A DNA stretch of 22,492 nt, from NCBI GenBank assembly GCA_900299155.1, contig OMIS01000080.1, positions 1 through 22,492 of the forward strand, read 5' to 3'. The translations under genes and the position numbers were made by a program. Origin of the DNA: a bacterium. Its GTDB lineage: Bacteria > Patescibacteriota > Microgenomatia > UBA1400 > PJMF01. The notes under the pieces are model-generated. The model was not told the origin of the DNA. It saw only the letters and a list, made by a program, of their open reading frames with translations, and ran no database searches. Positions 7,369 to 15,293 of the stretch are shown piece after piece; position 1 is the stretch's first letter; the number at the start of each line of letters is the position of its first letter.

Positions 7369-8577
7369 TTACTCCAAATATTCTATAACTGCTGCTGAAA
7401 TCCTGGCTGCATCTGCTTCAGTTATATTTTGATGGGTAGGCAAATTTACTATCTCTGCCGCCAGCTTCTCTGCCCCTGGACACGAACCAGCACGATACTT
7501 AGAAAAGTACTGTAATGATCCACTATCCACTGGCTGTCGGTACCATCGGTCACCAATATATATATTTTTTTTCACCAAAAACTTCAGTAACTGATCAGGA
7601 TTTTCTACACAGATGGGAAAGCGTAGGTTTGACCCGAGCTCTAGCTGCTCCCACTTCACTGGACAGTACTGCGAGAGTTTTTCAAAATACACTTGAGCAA
7701 TAGTTTTACGGTGCAGTAGCTGAGTGTCCAACTGTGTAAACTGGCGAGCAGCCAATGCAGCCAGTGAACTTGGCAGAGCAGTAGTGTACTCGAACCGAGC
7801 TTTGATCGGCGACTGGATAATATGAAAAACCTTTGCTAAATAGGCCAGCACTTTACCCACACCAATTGGATAACTTGCACGAATCAGGTACGTTAAGAGT
7901 GGATACAGGTGGTCACGCTTAAAGGTAGTGCTCGTAACCGTATGATAGTTTTCATTGGAAAAACCAGGCGGTTTTTTGCGAAACAAACACGCCCCTCCAC
8001 TGTATGCATCAATAATTTTATCTCTTCCGAACGAAAAGATAATGGCATCAGCATTTGTCCCCAATAACTCACCATCAGCAGTTACACCACCCACTGCTTG
8101 TGCCAAATCTTCAATTAGTAGTACCTTATGATCTGTACACCACTTGCGAATTTTTTTTATCTCTGCGGGCACCCCCAACGTATGCTGGATGATAACGACT
8201 CGCGCAGTGTTGTTGAGTGCATATGCTTTTTCAAGCGTCTTGAGCGTCGGATTCATACATCTTGGCTCAATATCAACATACGCAGGGACACCTCCTGCTC
8301 TTCTGATGGCAGCTTCCAACGCATGACAAGTAAATGCTTGTGTTAAAACTGGTTCATCTGCCGCTAGATTGTATGCAGTGAGTACAAACTCCAAAGCATC
8401 TCTGCCCTTATAAAAATAGTACGGACCTAGTTCAAAATCTGGATAGAGCTTTTGAATGTGCTGATCCAATTCCTGCAAAGTAGCTTCTTTAGGTGGCGTA
8501 ATAAAAAAATACAGCAATGCATGGAGCACAAACGAAAGTGAGTAGTTGGAACCTAGGCTGTTAAAGATATACTTCAT
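7369..8577 (-). CDS. DegT/DnrJ/EryC1-type PLP-dependent aminotransferase homologue
   Basis: A 402-residue fold-type I PLP enzyme of the sugar aminotransferase family. The PLP-anchoring features are a glycine-flanked FYKGRDALEFVL start, Asp157 in LIEDLAQAVGG (contact to the pyridine N) and the probable Schiff-base Lys187 in SFGRDKIIDAYSGGA. Most relatives have a SxxxxK arrangement in the same place. Members convert keto-sugars to amino-sugars, but some act on other substrates. The ATG overlaps the stop of the Mur-ligase gene (ATGA) and FemAB follows after 2 bases, so all three are likely made together and share an envelope-related pathway. Whether the product is an amino-sugar or a modified amino acid is unknown. 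Confidence 0.85.
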   Translation of the reverse strand: MKYIFNSLGSNYSLSFVLHALLYFFITPPKEATLQELDQHIQKLYPDFELGPYYFYKGRDALEFVLTAYNLAADEPVLTQAFTCHALEAAIRRAGGVPAYVDIEPRCMNPTLKTLEKAYALNNTARVVIIQHTLGVPAEIKKIRKWCTDHKVLLIEDLAQAVGGVTADGELLGTNADAIIFSFGRDKIIDAYSGGACLFRKKPPGFSNENYHTVTSTTFKRDHLYPLLTYLIRASYPIGVGKVLAYLAKVFHIIQSPIKARFEYTTALPSSLAALAARQFTQLDTQLLHRKTIAQVYFEKLSQYCPVKWEQLELGSNLRFPICVENPDQLLKFLVKKNIYIGDRWYRQPVDSGSLQYFSKYRAGSCPGAEKLAAEIVNLPTHQNITEADAARISAAVIEYLE

Positions 8578-10016
8578 ACCATCTTAGTAAACCAGGCTGG
8601 CATTCTTCCTTCAATCACCAATAGCGTATGCGACTGTAATTGCTCAAATCTCTGCATTATTTCAGCTTGTTCTGTCAACATCTGTGTGCCAAAAACTTCG
8701 GCAAACTCTGGCTTACCTGCTTGCCCGACATACCAGACTTCCTGAACAGTTGCTTTAGCCTGGAGTGCAAGTTGGCGATGGATCAGTGAAGATCGCTCTC
8801 CCAGGTCTACAATGCCACTCGTACACAGCACCTTGTGCGAACCTGGCAACTCTGCAGCCAGATCAAGTGCAGCTTCAAAACCAGCTGGGTTGGAAGTGCC
8901 CCCGTCATCTAAAATCTGTACTTGAGATAGCGTACTCAACAATTTTGTAAAACCACTGGGCGGAACAAATGATTCAAGGGCAGTGACAATTTCACTCTCA
9001 GTCATTCCCATATCGAGAGCCACCTGATACACCGTGCGGATGGTATCCAGATACTGCATCCCCACCACTTCTGTCGTTATTTTTTTCGCACCAATCTGCA
9101 CAACTAGTTTGCCAGCACTCAGTTTTCCTTGTACAGGAGATTTTCGCCAGACTTGAGTCACGTTGAGTTGTTGTGTATCTACGGCTGCAGCAATGTGCGC
9201 GGCGGCTTCATTGGCGCAGTAAACACGAGAGCCAGGAGGCAGTGCTTTAACCAGTTCAGCCTTTGCAGTAATAATCTGGGCTAATGAGCCAAATAGCCCC
9301 AAGTGTTGCTCGGTTAATCCCGTTAGGATGGCCATCGTTGGATGCAGTTGACTGGCCAATAACCCGATCTCTCCTTTTTTATATGCAGCGTACTCAATAA
9401 TCGCAACTTCCTGATTGTGATAACCGTTCAGGATACTTTGCGAAATCGAGAGAATCGTATTGTGCGAACGTGGTGGCATAAAGACCGAGTACTTCTGAGA
9501 CAACACATGCGCAAGCAACATTTTAGTGCCTGTTTTTCCATAACTACCCGTAATGCCGATCACCTGTGGATGTGCCTGTTCAATTTTTTCTGCTGCTTGC
9601 AGCAATAACCACAGACTATAGATGCGTACCATCATGCCCGGGACGACCGCACAAAAAATTGCGATGACAGGCATAATTACCCAGAAAGCAGCAAACAGTA
9701 ATAAAAAATCCCACATTGATCTCTCGTATCCAAACCAGATTAGCGCCAGATATCCCAACCCTGCGGTGACTGCCACAGTCAGCAGCGCAGTGCCGATGCT
9801 TCGAAGCGTTAGCTTAGGGCGTTTAAGACCTGTGCGTGAAAAATCACGCCAGCCCACAACCCGAAAGAGTTCAGTAATCCCTTCTTTTGTCTGTAGAAAC
9901 AGCCAAATTCTATCAAAGCGATACTCTTTTTGCTGCACAATCGCCAGCCAGCGCACTGTCTTGATACTAAGGCCACTGATTAAAATAGCTACTAGGAGTA
10001 TATCGGCAACACTCAT
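8574..10016 (-). CDS. Mur ligase (MurF-like) with an N-terminal membrane domain
   Basis: A 480-residue protein. The first ~135 residues carry about three hydrophobic segments (about 5-20, 73-95, 103-130) instead of the MurF substrate domain. The rest is a Mur ligase: P-loop GSYGKTGTK (157-165), IEYAAYKKGEIG near 207-218 (the MurF EMGA position), TGLTEQHLGLFGS near 232-244, AKAEL with the likely carbamylated or catalytic lysine near 251-255, and DDGGTSNP matching the MurF DDSYNANP loop. Mur ligases join amino acids or peptides to UDP-linked substrates using ATP. Tethering to the membrane suggests a lipid-linked or membrane-proximal substrate, which is my inference. It starts 12 bases after the hydrolase gene, with AAGGG upstream. 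Confidence 0.85.
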   Translation of the reverse strand: MSVADILLVAILISGLSIKTVRWLAIVQQKEYRFDRIWLFLQTKEGITELFRVVGWRDFSRTGLKRPKLTLRSIGTALLTVAVTAGLGYLALIWFGYERSMWDFLLLFAAFWVIMPVIAIFCAVVPGMMVRIYSLWLLLQAAEKIEQAHPQVIGITGSYGKTGTKMLLAHVLSQKYSVFMPPRSHNTILSISQSILNGYHNQEVAIIEYAAYKKGEIGLLASQLHPTMAILTGLTEQHLGLFGSLAQIITAKAELVKALPPGSRVYCANEAAAHIAAAVDTQQLNVTQVWRKSPVQGKLSAGKLVVQIGAKKITTEVVGMQYLDTIRTVYQVALDMGMTESEIVTALESFVPPSGFTKLLSTLSQVQILDDGGTSNPAGFEAALDLAAELPGSHKVLCTSGIVDLGERSSLIHRQLALQAKATVQEVWYVGQAGKPEFAEVFGTQMLTEQAEIMQRFEQLQSHTLLVIEGRMPAWFTKMV

Positions 10017-10028
10017 GAAACTGCCCTT

Positions 10029-10745
10029 CTACTGCGAATCCAAAAAGGTAGTAATAAACTGCCCCACAGTTTCTGGATGCGTAAACTGAGGAGAGTGTCG
10101 GGCAGCAGAAATAATTCGCGTTTCAATATGCGGTATTTTCTTGAAATACTGCACATTTTTTACTGGTGTGATTGTATCGTGGGATCCCCAAATGAGCAAC
10201 GTATGTACCTCTATACTATAGATATCCGTCAGGATCTCCTCTGAAATTACATTGGACATGGTTTGGCGCATCACTGGAGGTGCGGTGTAGTAATCTTTTT
10301 CTCTAGCCAATTTATAGAGAAGTGCTCGTGCTCCTGGCACAAACGAAACTACCTTACCCACCTTTGCTGCCAGCCAAAACAACCTTCGTTTGGTCTGCGC
10401 TGCAAAAGACAAATCTCGAATACCACTACTTGCAATCAATATCAGTTGAGAAACCCGCTCAGGATGACGAGCAGTAAATCGCACAGCAAGCTGTCCACCA
10501 AAAGAATGCCCTAGAAGTATCACTGGCTCTCCGGGAAGATACTCTGCAAGCCAAGCCTCATAGTCATCGAGCGTCCAGGGTTTTTCCTCTGGTAATGGGA
10601 TCGTTAAGCCAGGAAGCCCCACAAAGACCGTACGGATGCCATTGGTATGCAAAATGTCTCGGACTGCTTGCCATTTTTGTTCATTTTGAGGATCTACCGC
10701 CCAGCCATGTAGAATATAAACAACTGGTTGTGTGTGTTGTGCCAT
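10029..10745 (-). CDS. Alpha/beta-hydrolase family protein
   Basis: A 238-residue single-domain alpha/beta hydrolase without signal peptide, so cytoplasmic. The triad is visible: oxyanion HGWAVD (HG motif, about residues 13-18), nucleophile Ser in GHSFGG near 79-84, acid Asp in WGSHDTITP near 189, and His in ARHSPQFTHP near 217. A helical cap lies between. The family hydrolyses esters, thioesters or C-C bonds; nothing here fixes the substrate. It is the first gene of the minus-strand operon with the Mur ligase, aminotransferase and FemAB, so a role in envelope precursor chemistry is plausible. ATG 10745 has only a weak AGGT upstream. Confidence 0.85.
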   Translation of the reverse strand: MAQHTQPVVYILHGWAVDPQNEQKWQAVRDILHTNGIRTVFVGLPGLTIPLPEEKPWTLDDYEAWLAEYLPGEPVILLGHSFGGQLAVRFTARHPERVSQLILIASSGIRDLSFAAQTKRRLFWLAAKVGKVVSFVPGARALLYKLAREKDYYTAPPVMRQTMSNVISEEILTDIYSIEVHTLLIWGSHDTITPVKNVQYFKKIPHIETRIISAARHSPQFTHPETVGQFITTFLDSQ

Positions 10746-10774
10746 ACTACCTACTTCAAATGCCTATTTCACTA

Positions 10775-10804
10775 TTGCGAGTATACCCTTCAATTCGTAT
10801 ACTC
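10775..10804. promoter_or_regulatory. Overlapping divergent promoters with a symmetric TATAC core
   Basis: On the plus strand TTGCGA (10775-10780), a 17-base spacer and TATACT (10798-10803) form the cyclophilin-gene promoter. On the minus strand TATACT (10780-10785) serves the hydrolase operon, with a poor -35 and a leader of roughly 30 bases. The two -10 elements are arms of a perfect inverted repeat, GAGTATAC-N10-GTATACTC (10779-10804), so the two directions may compete for polymerase or share an operator. Confidence 0.6.
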
Positions 10805-10811
10805 AGTCAGT

Positions 10812-11519
10812 ATGATTGTACCTAAAAAAGTCTTTTTTGTATGTGGTATCTTGAGTATTTTTCTCTTGAGTGGTTGTACAGACCCCAGTCCTTCACAAAG
10901 TCAGGAACTCAAGCTTTCCAATACAAAAATTGCTCAAAACTATTCACAAAATGAAACTGGCACCGTCTTAGGCGATCAAACAGAAAAAACTAATACAACA
11001 CAATTACAGACTCAGAAAGGCACCATGCAACGCACTGAAAAAACATTGGCAGACTTTGAAAAAATTGAAGCCAAATCAGTCACCCTTACTACAACCAAGG
11101 GAGATATAACTTTTGAAATTTACACCGATAAAGTGCCATTGACCGCCCAAAACTTCTTGAACTTAGCAAAATCTGGTTTTTATAACGGCATTGTCTTTCA
11201 TCGGGTGATCCCAGATTTCATGGCTCAGGTGGGAGATCCATTGACCAAAGAAGCTGGCATGGAAGCACAATGGGGTACTGGTGGTCCAGGTTACGTCATT
11301 AAGGATGAGTTTGATCCTACCTTAAAACATGACGGTCCCGGCGTAGTTTCTATGGCCAACGCAGGTCCAAATACTGGTGGAAGTCAATTTTTCATCACTC
11401 ATGAAGCTACTCCTTGGTTGGATGGCAAGCATGCAGTCTTCGGTAAAGTTACCGCAGGCATGGATGTTGTACTCTCGATCACTCAAGGCGATAAGATCAT
11501 CTCAGTAAGTTACAAATAA
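10812..11519 (+). CDS. Cyclophilin-type peptidyl-prolyl isomerase, lipoprotein
   Basis: A 235-residue exported isomerase that speeds cis-trans proline isomerisation in extracytoplasmic proteins. The N-terminus is a lipoprotein signal, with basic VPKK, a hydrophobic core and lipobox LSGC (Cys22). A Ser/Thr/Gln-rich linker runs to about residue 75. The cyclophilin domain carries FHRVIPDFMAQVGDP, SMANAGPNTGGSQFFIT and WLDGKHAVFGKV, including the catalytic Arg of FHR. I chose ATG 10812 because it begins the only sensible signal peptide. It lies 8 bases after a TATACT -10 and lacks a Shine-Dalgarno site. An in-frame extension back to 10728 would run through the promoter. Confidence 0.93.
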   Translation: MIVPKKVFFVCGILSIFLLSGCTDPSPSQSQELKLSNTKIAQNYSQNETGTVLGDQTEKTNTTQLQTQKGTMQRTEKTLADFEKIEAKSVTLTTTKGDITFEIYTDKVPLTAQNFLNLAKSGFYNGIVFHRVIPDFMAQVGDPLTKEAGMEAQWGTGGPGYVIKDEFDPTLKHDGPGVVSMANAGPNTGGSQFFITHEATPWLDGKHAVFGKVTAGMDVVLSITQGDKIISVSYK

Positions 11520-11548
11520 CCAGCTGATAAAATTGCTGCAAATCCAGC

Positions 11549-11554
11549 TATACT
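11549..11554 (+). promoter_or_regulatory. -10 element (TATACT) of the DUF4012 gene
   Basis: TATACT ends 7 bases before ATG 11562. No clear -35 is seen at the usual spacing. The position predicts a leaderless transcript. Confidence 0.45.
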
Positions 11555-11561
11555 ACACTGT

Positions 11562-13406
11562 ATGGTGTTTGCTTCAGATCCGTCATTCGTTCCCCAGCTT
11601 TTAGACACGCTCGTTCCGCAGCGTTTCAGGGGGTATGTGCCACGACGCTTTCAAAAGTACTTTCCTGAAAGTAGATCTCAGCGATTTGCCAGACTTTGTA
11701 TTCAGATTGGCAGCTGCTGCATTTTTCTGGGAATATTCCTTTTTACTGTTGTTGAGTCACTACTGTATGTTTCAAGCTTGAAGAAATTTGAGCTTTCCCA
11801 GGCACAAAGACATGCAGGAAATGCCAAACCTGTGGTAGCATTTCTTTCCACGATCACGTTTCACTCAGTACCAGATATTGAGGTCTGGAACGATGGGTTA
11901 ACTCTCGGAAAACAATTGGGAGATCTTCAAACCATCACGAGCACAATTAGCCAAGGGCTCAATCACCCAGACCAGGCTAGTTCTCTCACCCCCGCCATCC
12001 CTGTTCTGTCTGCACTTTCTAGTACAACGCAGAAACTTTCTGAAAGTATTGACCGCTCGTATCTAGCACAGAGATTCATTCAGCCAGATAAGCGAGCACT
12101 TTTAACACAAGCCACAGAAGTCCTGACACAGCTTGATCCACTTGCCGCAACCCTCTTAACAGGTAAACAAACCTGGGTAGTTATTTTTCAAAATAGTGAC
12201 GAGCTTCGTGCCACTGGTGGCTTCGCAGGTTCGTATGCGCTCGTTACCCTTCAGGACGGTAAACTGCAAGAAATCGTCGTGGAAGATATTTATGATGCCG
12301 ACGGACAGTTTAGTGGCTACCTCAACCCACCCGCAGGTGTTAAGGAATACACCAGTAGTAGCCGTGGCTTGCGTTTACCTGATGCCAACTGGTACCCGCA
12401 TTTCCCCCAGACAGCGCAAACAATGCTGCCGTTTTTTGCATTTGGCAATAAACAAGATATCAAAGGTCTTATTGCAGTTAATCTCTCGGTGGCAGAAGCG
12501 ATTGTCCGTATCACTGGACCGCTGACTGTGCCAGATTATCCAGTGCAAATTACCGCAGACAATTTGCATGCAGTGCTCAGAGATGAACGTGATCAATTTT
12601 TCCCCGGCAGTATTCAAAAAAAGCATATTTTATCTCAAGTGATGACCGTGCTGCGCCAGAAACTTGGAGATCTTTCTGCGTCTCAGCAAGTAGCAGTCTT
12701 TAGTGAAATTGTTGGGCACGCTCGGCGAAAAGAGATTCAAGTGTTTGCGCTCAATCCAGATTTACAAACACTTTTTAGTCGCTATGGCGTCACAGGGGAA
12801 CTAGGCATGAATGCGTTGCAAAAAAAGCAGTTTTCTGAAAAATGCGGGACGTTCTGCAACTTACCATATACACTGTTCTCTCTTGTAGAGTCCAATGTGG
12901 GCATCAATAAGGCCAACCGCTTTATCCACCGCTCAGTGACGATGACTGAAGACAGTGCTGGAGCTACGGTTACGATTGAGTTTCAAAACCAATCCCCCAG
13001 AGATGAAAAAACCTTGCTCACCCCAATTGTGGGAAGTACTACAAATCCTGTTAAACAAATCGCCACCAACGGATATGCCAACTACCAACGCCTCCTCCTC
13101 AGCCCCACCTTCAAACTGGAGCAAATACTGATTGATGGCAAAGCGGTAAATACAGTTGATACTGAACCAATTACAACCGATGATCAAACGGTTACTCAGT
13201 ACGGCTTTTTGGTGATCGTCTTGCCTGCTCAGACAGTAACGGTGCAGCTGCGTATAACACCCACCCAGCCAGGCACAAAACTAGAGTATGCTCCTCTCTT
13301 TATTCAAAAACAGTCAGGACTAGCACCCACACCGTACACACTCCAGTTTCCCAACTACAAAGACACCTTTGTCTTAGAAAATGATCGGCTGATCACCTGG
13401 CAGTAA
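11562..13406 (+). CDS. DUF4012 membrane-anchored surface protein
   Basis: A 614-residue protein of the DUF4012 family, common in Actinobacteria and Patescibacteria and of unproven function. A basic cytoplasmic stretch (1-45) precedes one transmembrane helix (about 46-70); the remainder should be outside the cell. The family core is clear: NSDELRATGGFAG at 211-223, then LPDANWYPHFPQTAQ, and near residue 450 NKANRFIHRSV. Residues about 465-614 look like beta-rich C-terminal domains. The gene lies 42 bases after the cyclophilin gene, with its own -10 and no Shine-Dalgarno site. Its neighbours do not reveal its role. Confidence 0.92.
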   Translation: MVFASDPSFVPQLLDTLVPQRFRGYVPRRFQKYFPESRSQRFARLCIQIGSCCIFLGIFLFTVVESLLYVSSLKKFELSQAQRHAGNAKPVVAFLSTITFHSVPDIEVWNDGLTLGKQLGDLQTITSTISQGLNHPDQASSLTPAIPVLSALSSTTQKLSESIDRSYLAQRFIQPDKRALLTQATEVLTQLDPLAATLLTGKQTWVVIFQNSDELRATGGFAGSYALVTLQDGKLQEIVVEDIYDADGQFSGYLNPPAGVKEYTSSSRGLRLPDANWYPHFPQTAQTMLPFFAFGNKQDIKGLIAVNLSVAEAIVRITGPLTVPDYPVQITADNLHAVLRDERDQFFPGSIQKKHILSQVMTVLRQKLGDLSASQQVAVFSEIVGHARRKEIQVFALNPDLQTLFSRYGVTGELGMNALQKKQFSEKCGTFCNLPYTLFSLVESNVGINKANRFIHRSVTMTEDSAGATVTIEFQNQSPRDEKTLLTPIVGSTTNPVKQIATNGYANYQRLLLSPTFKLEQILIDGKAVNTVDTEPITTDDQTVTQYGFLVIVLPAQTVTVQLRITPTQPGTKLEYAPLFIQKQSGLAPTPYTLQFPNYKDTFVLENDRLITWQ

Positions 13407-13414
13407 TCACTGCA

Positions 13415-13423
13415 TGCTACAAT
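13415..13423 (+). promoter_or_regulatory. Extended -10 (TGC-TACAAT) of prfB
   Basis: TGCTACAAT ends 7 bases before ATG 13431 and only 1 base before ATG 13425. If it is the promoter, the transcript starts at about 13430 and only the second ATG is usable. No convincing -35. Confidence 0.5.
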
Positions 13424-13430
13424 TATGCCC

Positions 13431-14522
13431 ATGACGACAACACCAGTAGATACCACCAGTCTTCTTGAGAAAGCACGACAGCTTCTGGGAAGCTTTGATG
13501 TACGCGCAATCCAAGCTCAGCATGACACACTTGAACAAGAAACCTTTGCTGCTGATTTTTGGCAACGCGCTAGTGCCAAGCAAACCATGCAAAGCATAGC
13601 TGAACTGGAAACACAAGTTCATGAAGTAAAAACACTTGAGCAACTGGTAGCAGACGTGCAAAGTATCCTTGAACTGCGCTCCCAAACTGACGAAACCACC
13701 GCCGCCGAACTAAGTCACGAACAAGCGCAACTTGAGAAAAAACTTGCTGCCCAAGTTTCACAAATGGAGCTGAAGCAGTTTTTGAGTGGCCCATTTGATA
13801 AGTCTGGGGCACTATTTTCAGTACATTCTGGTCAAGGCGGGACTGAAGCTATGGATTGGGCGGATATGTTGCGACGGATGTATGTCCGTTATTTTGAGCG
13901 AAAAGGCTGGAAATGTACGATTATTTCTGAATCTCGAGGTGAAGAAGCTGGGATTAAAGCAGTGGAGTACCAAGTGGAAGCTCCCTACGCGTACGGTTAT
14001 CTTAAAAAAGAACGCGGTACGCACCGTTTGGTGCGGTTAAGTCCGTTTAATGCGGACAGTCTGCGCCAGACTTCTTTTGCCCTGGTGGAGGTGTTACCAC
14101 TGGTGGATGACAATACTACAATTGAAATTAAAGAACAAGATCTCTCGTGGAGTTTCTCAAGAGCTGGAGGCGCAGGAGGTCAGAACGTCAATAAAGTTAA
14201 TACCGCGGTCGAGTTGACCCATATTCCTTCGGGGATTACTGTCAAATCAAGAGAAGAACGCTCACAAGTGCAGAATAAAGAACGGGCACTACAAAAACTG
14301 CGGGCACTTCTGGCGCAAGCTGAAGAAGAACGCCAGGCTGCGGTGCTGCGTACAGAAAAAGGCACCCACCAGAATGCCAGCTGGGGTAGCCAGATTCGCA
14401 ACTACGTCCTCCACCCCTACCAACTGGTCAAAGATACTCGGACTGAAGTAGAAACCACCGATACCACAGGGGTTCTGGACGGTGACTTAGATCAATTTAT
14501 CGAGGCAGAAGTCTATTTATAA
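13431..14522 (+). CDS. prfB: Peptide chain release factor 2 (RF2)
   Basis: RF2 releases finished proteins at UGA and UAA. The protein has 363 residues from ATG 13431, or 365 from ATG 13425. It has an N-terminal helical domain (about 1-110), HSGQGGTEAMDWA near 132-144, the stop-codon-reading SPF tripeptide (204-206) that distinguishes RF2 from RF1, and the catalytic GGQ (249-251) in AGGAGGQNVNKV. The family lysine-rich tail region and C-terminal helix are present. There is no programmed frameshift near codon 25, unlike E. coli. No Shine-Dalgarno site exists; the start choice rests on the extended -10 just upstream. Presence of an intact RF2 shows UGA is used as a stop. Confidence 0.97.
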   Translation: MTTTPVDTTSLLEKARQLLGSFDVRAIQAQHDTLEQETFAADFWQRASAKQTMQSIAELETQVHEVKTLEQLVADVQSILELRSQTDETTAAELSHEQAQLEKKLAAQVSQMELKQFLSGPFDKSGALFSVHSGQGGTEAMDWADMLRRMYVRYFERKGWKCTIISESRGEEAGIKAVEYQVEAPYAYGYLKKERGTHRLVRLSPFNADSLRQTSFALVEVLPLVDDNTTIEIKEQDLSWSFSRAGGAGGQNVNKVNTAVELTHIPSGITVKSREERSQVQNKERALQKLRALLAQAEEERQAAVLRTEKGTHQNASWGSQIRNYVLHPYQLVKDTRTEVETTDTTGVLDGDLDQFIEAEVYL

Positions 14523-14593
14523 TACTGGCCAGGCAGCTCTTGCCGCATACAGTACTTGCTTAAATTGCTGAATAGAATTGGTACTGATAATTT

Positions 14594-14601
14594 GGTATAC
14601 T
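14594..14601 (+). promoter_or_regulatory. Extended -10 (TGG-TATACT) for the OB-like surface protein gene
   Basis: TGGTATACT lies 28 bases before ATG 14630; the leader between is A/T-rich and lacks a Shine-Dalgarno site. No clear -35 is seen. Confidence 0.45.
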
Positions 14602-14629
14602 GTATAAATAAAATAAATTGGTACAACGT

Positions 14630-15217
14630 ATGTTACATAAACTTGATTTTTCAGAACCAGGCACAGAAGATACAAAAGTGACCGAACCGGTAGTTGACGA
14701 TGAACGATTGGTGGCTAATAATCAGGGTTCGTACGCACAAACGCCAACCCGTACACAAACTCCTATGAACAAAAACTCACTCATTGTCGCAGTCGTCATT
14801 TGTTTAGTTGCAATTTCAGCTGGTGTGGGTACAGGCTATGGAACTCACAAACTGTTTGCTGGATCTGAAGGCAGTCGAGTTGGCAATATTGCAGGTGATT
14901 TAGAACAAGTACCATCTGGCACTGTTAAAGAAGGTGATGTCTTTGGCAGTCAAGATAGTTCTACCTTTAAGGATTCCGTAAAAGGCTATCTCGAAGTGGG
15001 TGGTCTTGATGGTGAAGGTTCACACAAATTGATCCGCCCAGGTGGTGATTCTCAAACCGTATACATGACTTCTTCTGTAACTGACCTCGATAAATTCGAA
15101 GGTATGGAAGTTGAAGTCTGGGGTGAGACATTTTCAGGTCAAAAAGCTGGCTGGCTGATGGACGTCGGTCGTGTCCAAGTCGTCAAAGTGAAGGGTGAAC
15201 GCCCTTCTGAAGAATAG
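14630..15217 (+). CDS. Single-pass membrane protein with extracellular OB-like domain
   Basis: A 195-residue protein. A polar, acidic cytoplasmic segment (1-47) precedes one transmembrane helix (about 50-70), a Gly/Ser linker, and a compact beta domain (about 108-185). That domain contains GYLEVGGLDGEGSHKLIRPG, then SQTVYMTSSVTDL and VEVWGETFSG, ending KAGWLMDVGRVQVV. I know this domain pattern from uncharacterised Patescibacteria proteins; it resembles an OB-fold. The function is unknown. ATG 14630 is preferred over an in-frame TTG at 14618, as neither has a Shine-Dalgarno site. The last codons contain a GAAGGG/CCCTTC inverted repeat. ftsE follows after 76 bases. Confidence 0.8.
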   Translation: MLHKLDFSEPGTEDTKVTEPVVDDERLVANNQGSYAQTPTRTQTPMNKNSLIVAVVICLVAISAGVGTGYGTHKLFAGSEGSRVGNIAGDLEQVPSGTVKEGDVFGSQDSSTFKDSVKGYLEVGGLDGEGSHKLIRPGGDSQTVYMTSSVTDLDKFEGMEVEVWGETFSGQKAGWLMDVGRVQVVKVKGERPSEE

Positions 15218-15235
15218 TAGTTTTTCTACTATACT
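15214..15235 (+). promoter_or_regulatory. Hairpin ATAGTAG-TTTTT-CTACTAT overlapping a TATACT hexamer
   Basis: Perfect 7-base arms surround five T residues directly at the end of the preceding gene. No T-run follows, so it is a poor terminator. TATACT (15230-15235) inside it could be a -10 for ftsE, with a leader of about 50 bases. Both readings are tentative. Confidence 0.3.
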
Positions 15236-15293
15236 TTCCCCCTGTTTTCCTCTAAACTTGAGTCTACTTTGCACTTTTTAAGGTGTATTTTCT

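Noticed and set aside
10728..10811. N-terminal extension of the cyclophilin gene
   Set aside because: It lies across the promoter, has no ribosome site, and would bury the lipoprotein signal 28 residues inside the protein.
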